Part shown: piece by piece, positions 1 through 8,404 of the stretch
Position numbering within the stretch: position 1 is the stretch's first letter
How the letters are laid out: each line of letters opens with the position of its first letter
NCBI GenBank assembly: GCA_910584495.1
Contig: CAJUAR010000002.1
Location: forward strand, 1 to 64,000
Origin: an uncultured Muribaculaceae bacterium
GTDB lineage: Bacteria; Bacteroidota; Bacteroidia; Bacteroidales; Muribaculaceae
Direction of reading: 5' to 3'
DNA length: 64,000 nt
Notes under the pieces: model-generated
What the model saw: the letters and a program-made list of their open reading frames with translations, nothing else
Told to the model about the DNA's origin: nothing
The model's database searches: none
Position numbers and translations under genes: made by a program

Positions 1-35
1 GATGTTTGTTTTCTTGTAATTGATGCCGTATTCAT
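1..35 (-). CDS. 5' fragment of a gene running off the window, possibly a second integrase
   Basis: An ATG at 35 on the minus strand opens a frame (MNTASITRKQT...) that runs off the window edge. A well-formed Bacteroidetes promoter lies just upstream on the same strand (58-89). Only 11 codons are visible, so the product cannot be recognised. Its start lies about 217 bp from the attachment repeat at 252-272. The integrase at the other end of the element starts about 199 bp from its own repeat. By that analogy I infer it may be the integrase of a neighbouring tandem element. Confidence 0.35.
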   Translation of the reverse strand, partial: MNTASITRKQT

Positions 36-57
36 ATCATATAATTTTATAGTAGCG

Positions 58-89
58 CAAAGGTAATGCATTTGTATAACACTTGCAAA
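58..89 (-). promoter_or_regulatory. Bacteroidetes-type promoter
   Basis: On the minus strand a TTTG (-33 element) is followed by a 20-nt spacer and TACCTTTG, matching the TTTG-N19-21-TAnnTTTG consensus of Bacteroidetes sigma-ABfr promoters. It would drive the gene starting at 35. Confidence 0.6.
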
Positions 90-150
90 TCAAAATTAGT
101 TTTCCTCGTTTGAGATAGCTGCGTTCTATCGTATTTTGGACAAGCGAATT

Positions 151-209
151 ATGCGCTAAAAGGATACAAAAAGCGATTGACAAGTTTATTCATCGCTTGC
201 CAATCGCTT
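151..209. repeat. Arm-site-like motif and inverted repeat outside the left att
   Basis: Positions 151-174 match 12308-12331, inside the right end of the element, at 20 of 24 bases (ATGCnnTAAAAGGnTAnAAAAAGC). A 9-bp inverted repeat, AAGCGATTG...CAATCGCTT, follows at 171-209. At the other end the same order occurs: motif, then inverted repeat, then att. This suggests the right end of a second related element abutting this one. Confidence 0.5.
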
Positions 210-251
210 GTATCTTGGATGTTTATGTCTTAGAGTCGGGCGTATTTTATG

Positions 252-272
252 TCAATACTCATCCTCGTTGAA
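252..272. repeat. Left attachment site (att repeat)
   Basis: This 21-bp sequence matches 12399-12419 at 20 of 21 bases. Read on the minus strand it encodes LFNEDEY and a stop, the displaced end of the DUF2795 gene. Confidence 0.8.
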
Positions 273-321
273 AAGAACTGGAGTAATTGATTATCAGTCG
301 ATTATACCCTATTGCCGATTA

Positions 322-352
322 GTGCACAAACAAACTTTGCCATAAAAGGCGA
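322..352. repeat. Candidate integrase arm or Xis site, left end
   Basis: A stretch of about 29 bp (CAAACAAACTtTGCcATAAAAGGC...) matches 12299-12327 at roughly 26 of 29 bases in the same orientation. It lies some 50 bp inside the left att. This is the arrangement expected of accessory binding sites for a CTnDOT-like integrase or excisionase. Confidence 0.5.
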
Positions 353-362
353 TAATACGCGA

Positions 363-2117
363 TTACAGAGTGGGGCCGGAGTCTTGTTCTGTCTGCTTTG
401 TACCTTGCTCCTGCAATATTTCCAGATATTGTGAAGGAGTCATGCCGTAGACATTCTGAAATACGCGGTAGAAGGTGCTTCGGCTGTTGAATCCGGAGGC
501 TTCGGCGATATAGTCGATTGTGAAATTTTTGTTGTCCTTTATCATCCTGACGGCATATTCGAGTCTCAGCCGGTTGATATAGTCACTCAGATTAGTGCTT
601 CCGGCGTATTTTTTGAGTAACGGCACGAGGACGTTTTTACCTATACCGGTGGCTTTCAGTATTTCTTCCCTGCTGATTCTGGGGTTTAGAAACAGCTGAT
701 TTTCGACTATCAGATTTTCCATTCTGATAAATGACTGATACTCCTCGCTGCTGTCAGCATTCCCGTCATGTGTGGTTTCACCTTCGGCTTCCCGGGTCGG
801 GACCGCGGCGTAAACCTTTCGTAATTTCTCTTTCTGTGACAGAAGTTCATCTATCCTTTGGGCATCTATACGATTCCTTTCTTTAGTGATCCGAAGATTT
901 CTGAACGTTACCCATAGGATAAACAGCAGCAAAACAATAAGGATCAGCGAACTCACGATGAGTATGGTCTTGCGCTGCGATTGTGCACGTTCTTCTGTCA
1001 GTTGCAATTCTTTTTCCTGCGAATCGAACAATGCGGCATATTCCTGAGCTTTGCTCTCTGATTCACGCCTGTAAATGCTGTCCTGAACCGCATAGCATCT
1101 CTGCATAAATGAATCTGCCGAACTGTAGTTTTTCAGTCCGCGATAGGCTTCCGACTGATTTTGAAGCAAGCCGAGATAGTCGTAACATATCGTGTCGCCC
1201 GCAAATTCGCGGATGCACAATTCGTTGTTTCTCAGAGCGTCGCTATATCGTTTCGCTTTCAAAAGATAGGGAACACTGAAGATGCGGCCAGTATAAGTAT
1301 TGGCGAAGTCAAGAAGGCAATACTTGTCATATAGAGCTGCGGCTTCCTGGGGTTGGCCGTCGTCAGACAGCAGAAGGGACATCTTTGCATAAAGGAAACC
1401 TTTCTGCTGGTCGATATATCCTGGAGGAGGCCCCGGCAACTCGCTCATCCGGTCGATTAGAGCCTCTCTATTGCGCCCGACGTCAATGGCATCGCTGATT
1501 CTGCCGGCATCGGTGAGGAATGTCATGAACTCGCCGTAAATTGTAGAAAGATATGACATTTCACGAACATCATCTGTCTTCTCAAGCAATCCGACCGCCT
1601 GTCTGAAACATTTTTCGGCCTCGCCGGTACTCTTCATGCCTGCATAAATTCTTGCCATGGTTGACAACATCTCGGCCTCTTCCTTTTTTTTACCGGATTT
1701 TCTGGCAAGGTCTATCGCTTCGCGGCACACTCTGATTCCTTCTTCATATTTATTCTGACGATCGAGGACACCGGCGAGCATAACGGTCACCTTGAGACGT
1801 CGGTCCGCAACAAGCCTTACGGAGTCTTCTTCGAGCAAGCGTCGCACGCACCGTTCTTTTTCGGGATAGTCGCCCTTTATCTCGTAGCACATAGCCCGGA
1901 GCATATCCATTTTGAAAACCGGGATATCCGTGTCGATCTTTCTTAGCTCCGCCTTATCGAGCAGATCAAGGCAACTGTCGGGATGCTCGATGTAAAGCTG
2001 CCGGATTGTCTGTTCGGTCAGTATGCCACTTGCGGCGTTATTCGCTGCCCAGGCAGAGGTCACGTCGCCTGAAATGACAGATGCCAGAATTATAATACTG
2101 CAAAAGATACGATTCAT
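363..2117 (-). CDS. Membrane-bound TPR sensor with AraC-type output domain
   Basis: A 584-residue one-component regulator. A signal/anchor segment (about 1-24) is followed by helical TPR-like repeats (about 45-360) that would be periplasmic. A coiled-coil-like stretch leads to a transmembrane helix at about 384-406. A charged linker precedes a C-terminal AraC DNA-binding domain (about 470-570), recognisable from 'IAEASGFNSRSTFYRVFQNVYG' split over the two helix-turn-helix motifs and the ending 'MTPSQYL'. This architecture is common in Bacteroidetes, where a periplasmic signal controls nearby genes. It is transcribed divergently from the lipoprotein at 2364, so it most likely controls the 2364-6391 module. 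It lies just inside the left att and is mobile-element cargo. The ligand is unknown. Confidence 0.85.
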   Translation of the reverse strand: MNRIFCSIIILASVISGDVTSAWAANNAASGILTEQTIRQLYIEHPDSCLDLLDKAELRKIDTDIPVFKMDMLRAMCYEIKGDYPEKERCVRRLLEEDSVRLVADRRLKVTVMLAGVLDRQNKYEEGIRVCREAIDLARKSGKKKEEAEMLSTMARIYAGMKSTGEAEKCFRQAVGLLEKTDDVREMSYLSTIYGEFMTFLTDAGRISDAIDVGRNREALIDRMSELPGPPPGYIDQQKGFLYAKMSLLLSDDGQPQEAAALYDKYCLLDFANTYTGRIFSVPYLLKAKRYSDALRNNELCIREFAGDTICYDYLGLLQNQSEAYRGLKNYSSADSFMQRCYAVQDSIYRRESESKAQEYAALFDSQEKELQLTEERAQSQRKTILIVSSLILIVLLLFILWVTFRNLRITKERNRIDAQRIDELLSQKEKLRKVYAAVPTREAEGETTHDGNADSSEEYQSFIRMENLIVENQLFLNPRISREEILKATGIGKNVLVPLLKKYAGSTNLSDYINRLRLEYAVRMIKDNKNFTIDYIAEASGFNSRSTFYRVFQNVYGMTPSQYLEILQEQGTKQTEQDSGPTL

Positions 2118-2138
2118 TTCGGATTTATTTTTAGTTTA

Positions 2139-2146
2139 CAAAATTA
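2139..2146 (-). promoter_or_regulatory. -7 promoter element for the TPR/AraC regulator
   Basis: TAATTTTG on the minus strand fits TAnnTTTG and lies 22 bp before the start codon at 2117. The -33 element is not clear. Confidence 0.5.
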
Positions 2147-2319
2147 ATAAAAATGGCCATTCGAAGCAATTGCCCATCAAATAGACGTTTTGATATAAGA
2201 TGCTAATTATTAGACAAATGAACTTTTGAGACATCATTCAGGGAAGATTTGGGACATATTTCCGGCCGTTGTGAGACAAGCGGTGAGCGATTGGTATAGC
2301 CGATAGAAAAGATAACCAT

Positions 2320-2327
2320 TAAATTTG
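2320..2327 (+). promoter_or_regulatory. -7 promoter element for the cargo lipoprotein genes
   Basis: TAAATTTG fits TAnnTTTG and lies about 37 bp before the ATG at 2364. No good -33 TTTG is seen at the proper spacing, consistent with activator dependence on the divergent AraC-type protein (inference). Confidence 0.5.
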
Positions 2328-2363
2328 CATTTCATCTGACGACAAATATTAATTAATGAAAAA

Positions 2364-3521
2364 ATGCGAAAAATGACAATTAAAAAAAATCTATGGGCGA
2401 TGCTGTCGCTCGTAATCATGGGCTGTGCATTATCGGCCTGCAGCGACGACGATGAGCCTTCGGTCCTCGAGACCGTGACCCCGGACGCTGCCTCATACCA
2501 GCTCAACAAAGCCGGCGAGGCAACCCTTCAGTTCACTGTGTCTCCCGCTGATGCCTCCGTTGACAACGTTACACTTGCCGCCGGTGCAGATGTTTTTGAA
2601 ATCACCGGGAAGAATTCGGTCGGAAACGGAAAGTGGGCTGTCAGTCTGAAAGCAATCGATCTGGCAAAAGTCGGTGAGACCAATGCCGTAAGCCTTCAGG
2701 TAGCTCAGACAGGTGGTGCCTGGAAAGAAATCAGCTTTAGCATCGACGACCCTTATTCTATTGAGGGAAAATTTGCGCTGGACCATCCGCGTGCATTTAA
2801 TTATTATGGCATTGAGGAAGGCCATACCTATGACACCGGTCTGCCTGTAGTCATCACAGCTGAAAAGGGAGGCGACCTTACCACTATCAGCAACATTAAG
2901 ATTATCAACGGCGAAACATCGCAGAAGGCAGGTATGGAATACTTTGCGACCGTAAAACTGGCAGATGGTCTGACAGGCGTGGAAATCAAAGTTAACCCCG
3001 AAAAACTTGAAGATTTGAAGAACCTCGTTCCCACCTACACAACTTTCAATTTCATAGCCGTGTTGACGTCGAACAACGGACGTGTGGCAAAACTTCCCCT
3101 CAATGGCATGACGTGCGCACCTGAAGGAACTCCCGTGGTGGATAATCAGTTGACCGTCACGGAAGCTGAAATCATAAATCCTGATTTTTCGAAGGCTGTA
3201 ACACTTGATGTGACTTCCAAACTCAGGCATATCGGCGTAATGGGCATGCAGCCCGGCGACGGCAATGTAGTGATATATAACATTGGTCTATTTAATGAAG
3301 CCGGCGAGAAGGTGCAGCAAGAATCATTCCTTGTTCTGGTAGGCCCCGACGCCACAGGAAATATGATAAGCGATTTCACCATTATGGGTGATAATGACTA
3401 TCGGTTGAAGCCGGGCACATATACTTATGTGCAGCGTTTCCATGTCGACTTCATATATGACAACGGCGTTAAATATCAGACCGTATGCGCCGACCTGAAA
3501 TATCAGATTGAAATCAAATAA
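2364..3521 (+). CDS. Surface-type lipoprotein of the mobile-element cargo, function unknown
   Basis: 385 residues. The N-terminus has a lipoprotein signal with lipobox LSAC (Cys about 26), followed by SDDDE. That acidic tract resembles the lipoprotein export signal that sends Bacteroidetes lipoproteins to the cell surface. The rest looks like two or three beta-sandwich domains without catalytic motifs I recognise. The first ('LNKAGEATLQFTVSPADASV') resembles Ig-like adhesin or glycan-binding modules of SusE/F-type proteins. An alternative start is M4. It is the first gene downstream of the regulated intergenic region and is followed by a strong terminator at 3538, so it may be expressed more than the two genes behind it. 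A partner, receptor or immunity role for the toxin-like protein at 4469 is possible but unsupported. Confidence 0.7.
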   Translation: MRKMTIKKNLWAMLSLVIMGCALSACSDDDEPSVLETVTPDAASYQLNKAGEATLQFTVSPADASVDNVTLAAGADVFEITGKNSVGNGKWAVSLKAIDLAKVGETNAVSLQVAQTGGAWKEISFSIDDPYSIEGKFALDHPRAFNYYGIEEGHTYDTGLPVVITAEKGGDLTTISNIKIINGETSQKAGMEYFATVKLADGLTGVEIKVNPEKLEDLKNLVPTYTTFNFIAVLTSNNGRVAKLPLNGMTCAPEGTPVVDNQLTVTEAEIINPDFSKAVTLDVTSKLRHIGVMGMQPGDGNVVIYNIGLFNEAGEKVQQESFLVLVGPDATGNMISDFTIMGDNDYRLKPGTYTYVQRFHVDFIYDNGVKYQTVCADLKYQIEIK

Positions 3522-3537
3522 ATCTGAATTAAATGCT

Positions 3538-3575
3538 GGCTCCGACATCTGAAGGAGAATGTCGGAGCCTGTTTT
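3538..3575 (+). terminator. Rho-independent terminator
   Basis: A perfect 11-bp stem (GGCTCCGACAT / ATGTCGGAGCC) with a 10-nt loop is followed by GTTTTT. It lies 16 bp after the lipoprotein stop codon and separates it from the gene at 3592. Confidence 0.85.
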
Positions 3576-3591
3576 TAATTAGCTTAAGCAA

Positions 3592-4332
3592 ATGCTTCAC
3601 CTCATAAGGCCGAAATCTCCGACAAGTGGACATCATGGCAAGAGCCGACATTCACAAGTGGTTTATGACCTTTTTGTGACTCTTGTCGGCTCGGTAATCG
3701 GTATCGTCCTCACCGTGGGCGTGACCTATTGCTCCGAAAAGAGCGACCGCGAAGAAATGGCGCGCAAGGCCGTTATGCTAACCGTTCATAATCTTGACGT
3801 GTCAATCAGAAGCATGGAACTGCTCATAGAAGAGATGAGCCGACAGGATTCTGTGCTCAGCTATGTTAATGAGAGACAAAGCATGCTCGAAAGCATCAGT
3901 CCCGATACATTGGAAATGTTTGTTTCGGCTCTTTATGCGCATCGCATCCGACCGATTGAATCATCAACGGAATCGGTCTTCTCCTCCGACTTCGACATAT
4001 GGAGAAGCGTGGATGATCCGAAAGTCATCGGCAGAATATCCAATTGCTATTCAATTATGCGAAAATGCGGTGAGGAGTACGAACGCTTTGAAAAGGACAA
4101 ATACGTATCGTTTACACAAGTTTATGACAATCTTGACCCATCGGTTTCTGACACTGAAGTCGTAAGAGAGCTACTCCGACGCAACAGTGTGCAACGTATT
4201 ATTGAAGCCATGCCGCAGAATGTGGCGCTGCTCCGGCAGCTTACAGCAAGCGCAAAGGCGCTCAATGACCGCAATAAATCCGAACTCGGATTCAAACAGG
4301 AGGAACTCGATGAAGTAGGAAAACTTTTATAA
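3592..4332 (+). CDS. Small single-pass membrane protein, function unknown
   Basis: 246 residues. After a short basic N-terminus there is one transmembrane helix (about 25-46, 'LFVTLVGSVIGIVLTVGVTY'). A largely alpha-helical, charged domain follows to the C-terminus. I recognise no motif. The topology (short cytoplasmic N-terminus, helix, soluble domain outside) is inferred from charge. It lies between the surface lipoprotein and the leukocidin-like lipoprotein on the same strand, about 137 bp before the latter. Its position allows a chaperone, export or immunity role, but that is only context. The start at 3592 is the first Met after the terminator. Confidence 0.6.
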   Translation: MLHLIRPKSPTSGHHGKSRHSQVVYDLFVTLVGSVIGIVLTVGVTYCSEKSDREEMARKAVMLTVHNLDVSIRSMELLIEEMSRQDSVLSYVNERQSMLESISPDTLEMFVSALYAHRIRPIESSTESVFSSDFDIWRSVDDPKVIGRISNCYSIMRKCGEEYERFEKDKYVSFTQVYDNLDPSVSDTEVVRELLRRNSVQRIIEAMPQNVALLRQLTASAKALNDRNKSELGFKQEELDEVGKLL

Positions 4333-4468
4333 TTCGGACGTCTAATAATCAAAAAGGTAATGGTTGATGACATCGGCCGTCTGCCATAGCTATCCGGCGC
4401 AGAGACGGCTCCCGCTGCTAACTGCAGGTGAATTAAGATTCAAAAATAATATCAGACCAATCAATATA

Positions 4469-6391
4469 ATGAAATTATCAAAACTTTTTTCCGGTGTGTT
4501 CGCCGCCGGACTTCTGGTTGCAGTCTTCACGGCATGCAAGGATGACCCCGATTTAGTTCCCGGAGATGAGCAGGGAACCGAAACCGACGGGACCGTCAAT
4601 ATGCCGACAGAGGATGTGGTAATCACCTCTATTAATTATCCTGCGGCCATTCTTGAATCGGGATACGACGAAGTGTCCGAACGAGTTATCGCACGCATGA
4701 CTTCGAAGAGCACTGCAGTTACACCCGACACCAAGATAATACTGATGAACGGCAAGGACGATTTCACCATCACTCCCGAGATATGGAATACGTTGAAGGA
4801 GGTCTACGACCGGGACGGAATCATTATGATTGCCAATCCCGACGAGGCAATACGCCGCTGGCTGGAAAAATCGCTACAATTCAATAACACAAGCCGCGAC
4901 CCCGATGGCGACGGCACCCCCGACTGGGATGGAAATCCGGCAGGAGAATCCGCCTATGACATCTATGCCTTTACATCTGCAGGCAATCGTCTTACGTTGG
5001 ACGATGTCTATAATCCTGCGCCCCACAATCATGAAATAGTGAGTGTGGATTCCTTGGGTAATGTCTCCACCGAAATATTGCATCATGAAAAGGATATGGA
5101 GCCGACACAGTATGAGTATGGACAATTCGCCGAAAGCGTTGCAAGATGGGCAAATCTTGTGTTTAACTCCGAAGCGAAAGCAAAGTCTGCCTTCAGGGCA
5201 GCGTCACGAGCAAACGGGAGTGCCGAAGATTTTTTCTGTAACGGCGAGTTCTCGACACACATATCTTCTATCCAGCTTAGCAATTGGGATATTGACGTAA
5301 ACCGATGGAGTAAAGATGCCAAAGGAAAGACAATTAACCTTCCTTTTACACTGGCGTATTATGTCAGCGCGGCTTATAACTTTGATGACGGATGCGATTA
5401 CTACTATGCTGAACTTACAGAAGAACTGCAAGAGAAATCAATATGGAAAGGAATAAAGAAACATCATCCTTGGTGGTTCGATGGATGGTCACAGGCTGGA
5501 TGGGCTATTGAGCAGACAGACATCAATCTGTGGCTTACTGCCGATAATCCGGCACATCTGAATGCACCGCAGCTGATGAAACACAGCCCGGAAAATTCCG
5601 TGGGTTCAAAAACCATAACCACTACGGAGGGATGGAACTTAGGCGGAGGAGGAAATTTTGGATTTTCTAAAGCTAATGAATGGGGATTTTCCGGAGTTGG
5701 AAGTTTCACGTTCAACCACGTCAGCACCACGGCTGTGGCCCAAGTCGTACGAGACATGGATGTGACATATACATCTTCCTTAAGCTCGCCGGTACCTAAT
5801 TGGGAATACACCATCCCTCGCTTCAGCCTTAGCGGCGCACGAGTCGGCGGTCTAAGTGATGTCTCCGATTATCACACGGGCAAAAAACCGATTACAATCT
5901 CCCAGGTAGCTGTCTGGAAGGAGAAAGTCAATCCTGAACATGAAACAGCACATAAAATTGAGTTTCGCATTACGGTACACCATTATATGTTCAATAAATT
6001 GTATGGCCAGTCATCTGATAAATTCTTTGCAAAGCATGGGAAAAGAGTTTATATAGACCTGCCCGAGCCGGGACGCCACAAGTATAATTACTCATTAATA
6101 CCGGTTAAAATCCACGACAATGATGAATGGATTAAGATTATGACCATCCTGAATGACGTTGAAAGCTACAAAATGTTCAAGGACTTCTGGAAGTGCTCAC
6201 CGCGTGTTAATAATGTGTCTACAGCCGATAATTCAGCCCTCCAATATTTCAATGAACACTACGACGAGTTGCAAAACAACTGCAAGCGAATTACAAACAT
6301 CAAAAACACCTACGAACTCAAGCTCTACAACATGACGACGGGGAATTCAGTAAGCGACAAATCGATTATGATTACACCCGGCGACAAGTAA
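4469..6391 (+). CDS. Leukocidin-like beta-pore-forming surface lipoprotein (predicted)
   Basis: 640 residues from the ATG at 4469. This start gives a clean lipoprotein signal (lipobox FTAC, Cys23), while the upstream extension has no signal. Cys23 is followed by KDD, a Bacteroidetes surface-export pattern. Residues 144-155 (DPDGDGTPDWDG) form an acidic calcium-loop-like motif. Residues 372-430 contain 'SPENSVGSK', then TTTEGW and an alternating Gly/aromatic tract. This order resembles the segment leading into the glycine-rich membrane stem of staphylococcal alpha-hemolysin ('YPRNSIDTK...GFNG') and related Vibrio cytolysins. I therefore infer a leukocidin-family fold, a secreted beta-barrel pore former. 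A non-toxic surface protein with the same fold is the main alternative. A terminator follows at 6459. Confidence 0.55.
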   Translation: MKLSKLFSGVFAAGLLVAVFTACKDDPDLVPGDEQGTETDGTVNMPTEDVVITSINYPAAILESGYDEVSERVIARMTSKSTAVTPDTKIILMNGKDDFTITPEIWNTLKEVYDRDGIIMIANPDEAIRRWLEKSLQFNNTSRDPDGDGTPDWDGNPAGESAYDIYAFTSAGNRLTLDDVYNPAPHNHEIVSVDSLGNVSTEILHHEKDMEPTQYEYGQFAESVARWANLVFNSEAKAKSAFRAASRANGSAEDFFCNGEFSTHISSIQLSNWDIDVNRWSKDAKGKTINLPFTLAYYVSAAYNFDDGCDYYYAELTEELQEKSIWKGIKKHHPWWFDGWSQAGWAIEQTDINLWLTADNPAHLNAPQLMKHSPENSVGSKTITTTEGWNLGGGGNFGFSKANEWGFSGVGSFTFNHVSTTAVAQVVRDMDVTYTSSLSSPVPNWEYTIPRFSLSGARVGGLSDVSDYHTGKKPITISQVAVWKEKVNPEHETAHKIEFRITVHHYMFNKLYGQSSDKFFAKHGKRVYIDLPEPGRHKYNYSLIPVKIHDNDEWIKIMTILNDVESYKMFKDFWKCSPRVNNVSTADNSALQYFNEHYDELQNNCKRITNIKNTYELKLYNMTTGNSVSDKSIMITPGDK

Positions 6392-6458
6392 TTCGGCCTG
6401 ACGCCACTACATCCATTTTCCTGTAGATTCAAATATATCGGTTTTTCCAACAATCACC

Positions 6459-6493
6459 GGGGCTGTGCCGCTTAATCGTGACACAGCCCTTTC
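6459..6493. terminator. Bidirectional terminator between convergent genes
   Basis: GGGCTGTG and CACAGCCC form an 8-bp stem, followed by TTTCT. It sits between the stop of the leukocidin-like gene and the convergent mob gene. Confidence 0.7.
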
Positions 6494-6496
6494 TGT

Positions 6497-7978
6497 CTAA
6501 TTTGCAAAAAAGATCATTCTTTTTCTGCCGCTCATGTCGCGTTTGGGAGCGGTCGGGCGAAGCATCTTGTGAGCTTGCATCATGCAGCGGTATGCGAAGC
6601 GGCGGTCGTCTTCATCAGGATTGCGACCCCAAGGCAAGTCGGAGAAGGTGCCTCCGCCACCGCAGGTCTGGGCAAATTGTGTTGCCCCGTCGAGATAGCC
6701 GAAGAACAGGTACATGGCACACTTTATTATCTCATTGGGCTGCTCTGCTATTGCAGTAAGAAATTCTCCGTCGAACCCTGCCTTCAATGCCGGAGGCATG
6801 GCGTTTAGAAGGGTGCGCACATCGACCACCATTCTGGCGAATACGGCGTCTGTCAACCTCATGCGTACCTGCTCCTGATTCTTGTCGGTGTACTTCAGAT
6901 AATCTTCCTGGGCCTTTTCCCGCTTCTCATCAAGTGAGTCGAGTTCATCTTTTAGATCGGCGAGTTGCCGGTCAGCGGTCTTGAGCTTGAGACGTTTATC
7001 GGCGAGTTGCTTTCCGGTAAAATCATACTGCTCCCTGAGGTCGGCAAGACGGCGGTTCAGTTCGGAAACATCACCGGCACCGCTCTCGATGTCGGCTTCA
7101 AGCTGCGCTATCTCGGCGGTCAGTTCGGTCTGCTGTTTCTCCAGGTTGGCAATCATGGTCGTGAGACCCTTTACTCGCTTTTCCGCCTGCTTGATCTGCT
7201 CTTCAAGCCGGGTCAGCTGCTCCGACTTGTCACCTATAAGAGATTCGAGCCGGGCGTTCTCGCGGTGAAGGTCACGGTTGTACTCGGCTGTCGAGCGATG
7301 GCGTGCTCCTGTCTCGCGGATGTCATCGCCTCGGTCGAGACCGTATTTGCGGTTCACTTCGGCAAGTCGGGTGTGCAAGTCTCTCATGTGCTGCCGCGCC
7401 TCAATCTTGGTTTTGCCTCCAATTACCTCCTTTGAGCATAGGCGTCCGTCAGCAGTCATCGGCACGAACACGCAGTGAGCATGTGGTCCCGTCTCGTCGA
7501 GATGGACGATAAAAGAGGCTATGTTCTCCTCTCCGAATTCACGGCATACGAATCCATAGACATCCTTTGCCCATTGCTCGATTTCCGGTTGCCGTATCAG
7601 ATGACCGTTTGTTTCCTCATGCTCGTGGAGTTCCTGACTGCCGAAAGCCATCTCGCGCATCCGCTCACGGTTGCCCCCAAATACGACCATGACTGCGCGG
7701 TTGGAAATGGCTGTCACGCGGGCGTTCTTACTGAGACGCTTCTCGATTATCTCATCGACCTTGTCGCCGATACGCCGGGATTTGTCAACGGCGGTTATCA
7801 CTCCTCCCGGCCCGACCTGGAAGTTCAGAGCGGTTCGGGAGCGGTCGTAGTTGTGATCGGGATTCTTGGCCTTGCGCTCAAACAGTTCATTGCTCTAGTT
7901 GCGCTGATGTTCGTTGCTGACATTGGCATCGACTGATTTGACGGGCTTGAAGTCCATCATCTGTTTAGGTGACGACAT
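6497..7978 (-). pseudogene. mob: MobV-family relaxase with an in-frame amber codon
   Basis: Read from the ATG at 7978, the frame encodes a Mob_Pre/MobV relaxase beginning MSSPKQMMDFKPVKSVDAN. It is interrupted at codon 28 by TAG (7895-7897) and then continues in the same frame with the typical N-terminal sequence (SNELFERKAKN, NYDRSRTALNF). The remainder is intact: the HxDExxPHxH metal site ('VHLDETGPHAHCVF'), a long coiled coil (about 220-350 of the full frame) and a conserved tail. The stop sits where related proteins, as I recall them, have Trp (TGG), so one base change explains it. The open frame could restart only at GTG 7801, losing the N-terminal motif. The enzyme normally nicks oriT to start conjugative mobilization. 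The most likely state is inactive or suppressor-dependent. Confidence 0.8.
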
Positions 7979-8404
7979 ATAGTTATTGGTGCTTTTGGTT
8001 ATGATTTAGTTGGGATTGATTATATAACAGGAGTGCTTGCACAGTTTGTCTCCGCATCGGAGCCGTCCGCCTTCGCATGAAGGTATATTAGGCTATACCC
8101 TCATAGGTCTTATTGCAAGCAATCCCTATAAGTCTTTCCGGATGCGCCCGATATCTATTCAATAGCGGCCTCGAATTCCGGAATAAGCTGTTTTTGTGAA
8201 ATTAAAATTGGTAGAGATTTGATGAAATGATGAAAGCGTGTGTAACTCGCAGTAATACAGCTTTATCTGATTCATCACAAGATGATAATTAATGAAAGGG
8301 AAAGAATAGGAGGCTTTTCAACGCCTGTAAAACCTTTTGATGAGAGCCTACAGCACTATAACATGCTGATTTTCTTCCCTTTCTTTAATTCATTCATCAA
8401 TTCA
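7979..8404. promoter_or_regulatory. Noncoding region with hairpins: candidate oriT and control region
   Basis: No credible gene lies in this 426-bp stretch between mob and the primase-helicase. It contains two clear hairpins near 8069-8103 (CCTTC-GCAT-GAAGG and GGTATA-TTAGGC-TATACC). A spaced inverted repeat (GAAAGGGAAAGAA against TTCTTCCCTTTC) spans about 8294-8385 and encloses a further AGGC...GCCT structure. oriT of MobV elements usually lies just upstream of mob, so the hairpins at 8069-8103 are the best candidate (inference). Confidence 0.45.

Noticed and set aside
4364..4468. Upstream start for the leukocidin-like protein
   Set aside because: The extra 35 residues lack any signal and would bury the lipobox. 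The ATG at 4469 gives a standard lipoprotein signal.
6569..7936. Several plus-strand open frames opposite the relaxase gene
   Set aside because: They are shadows of the mob coding sequence; the minus strand carries clear MobV motifs.
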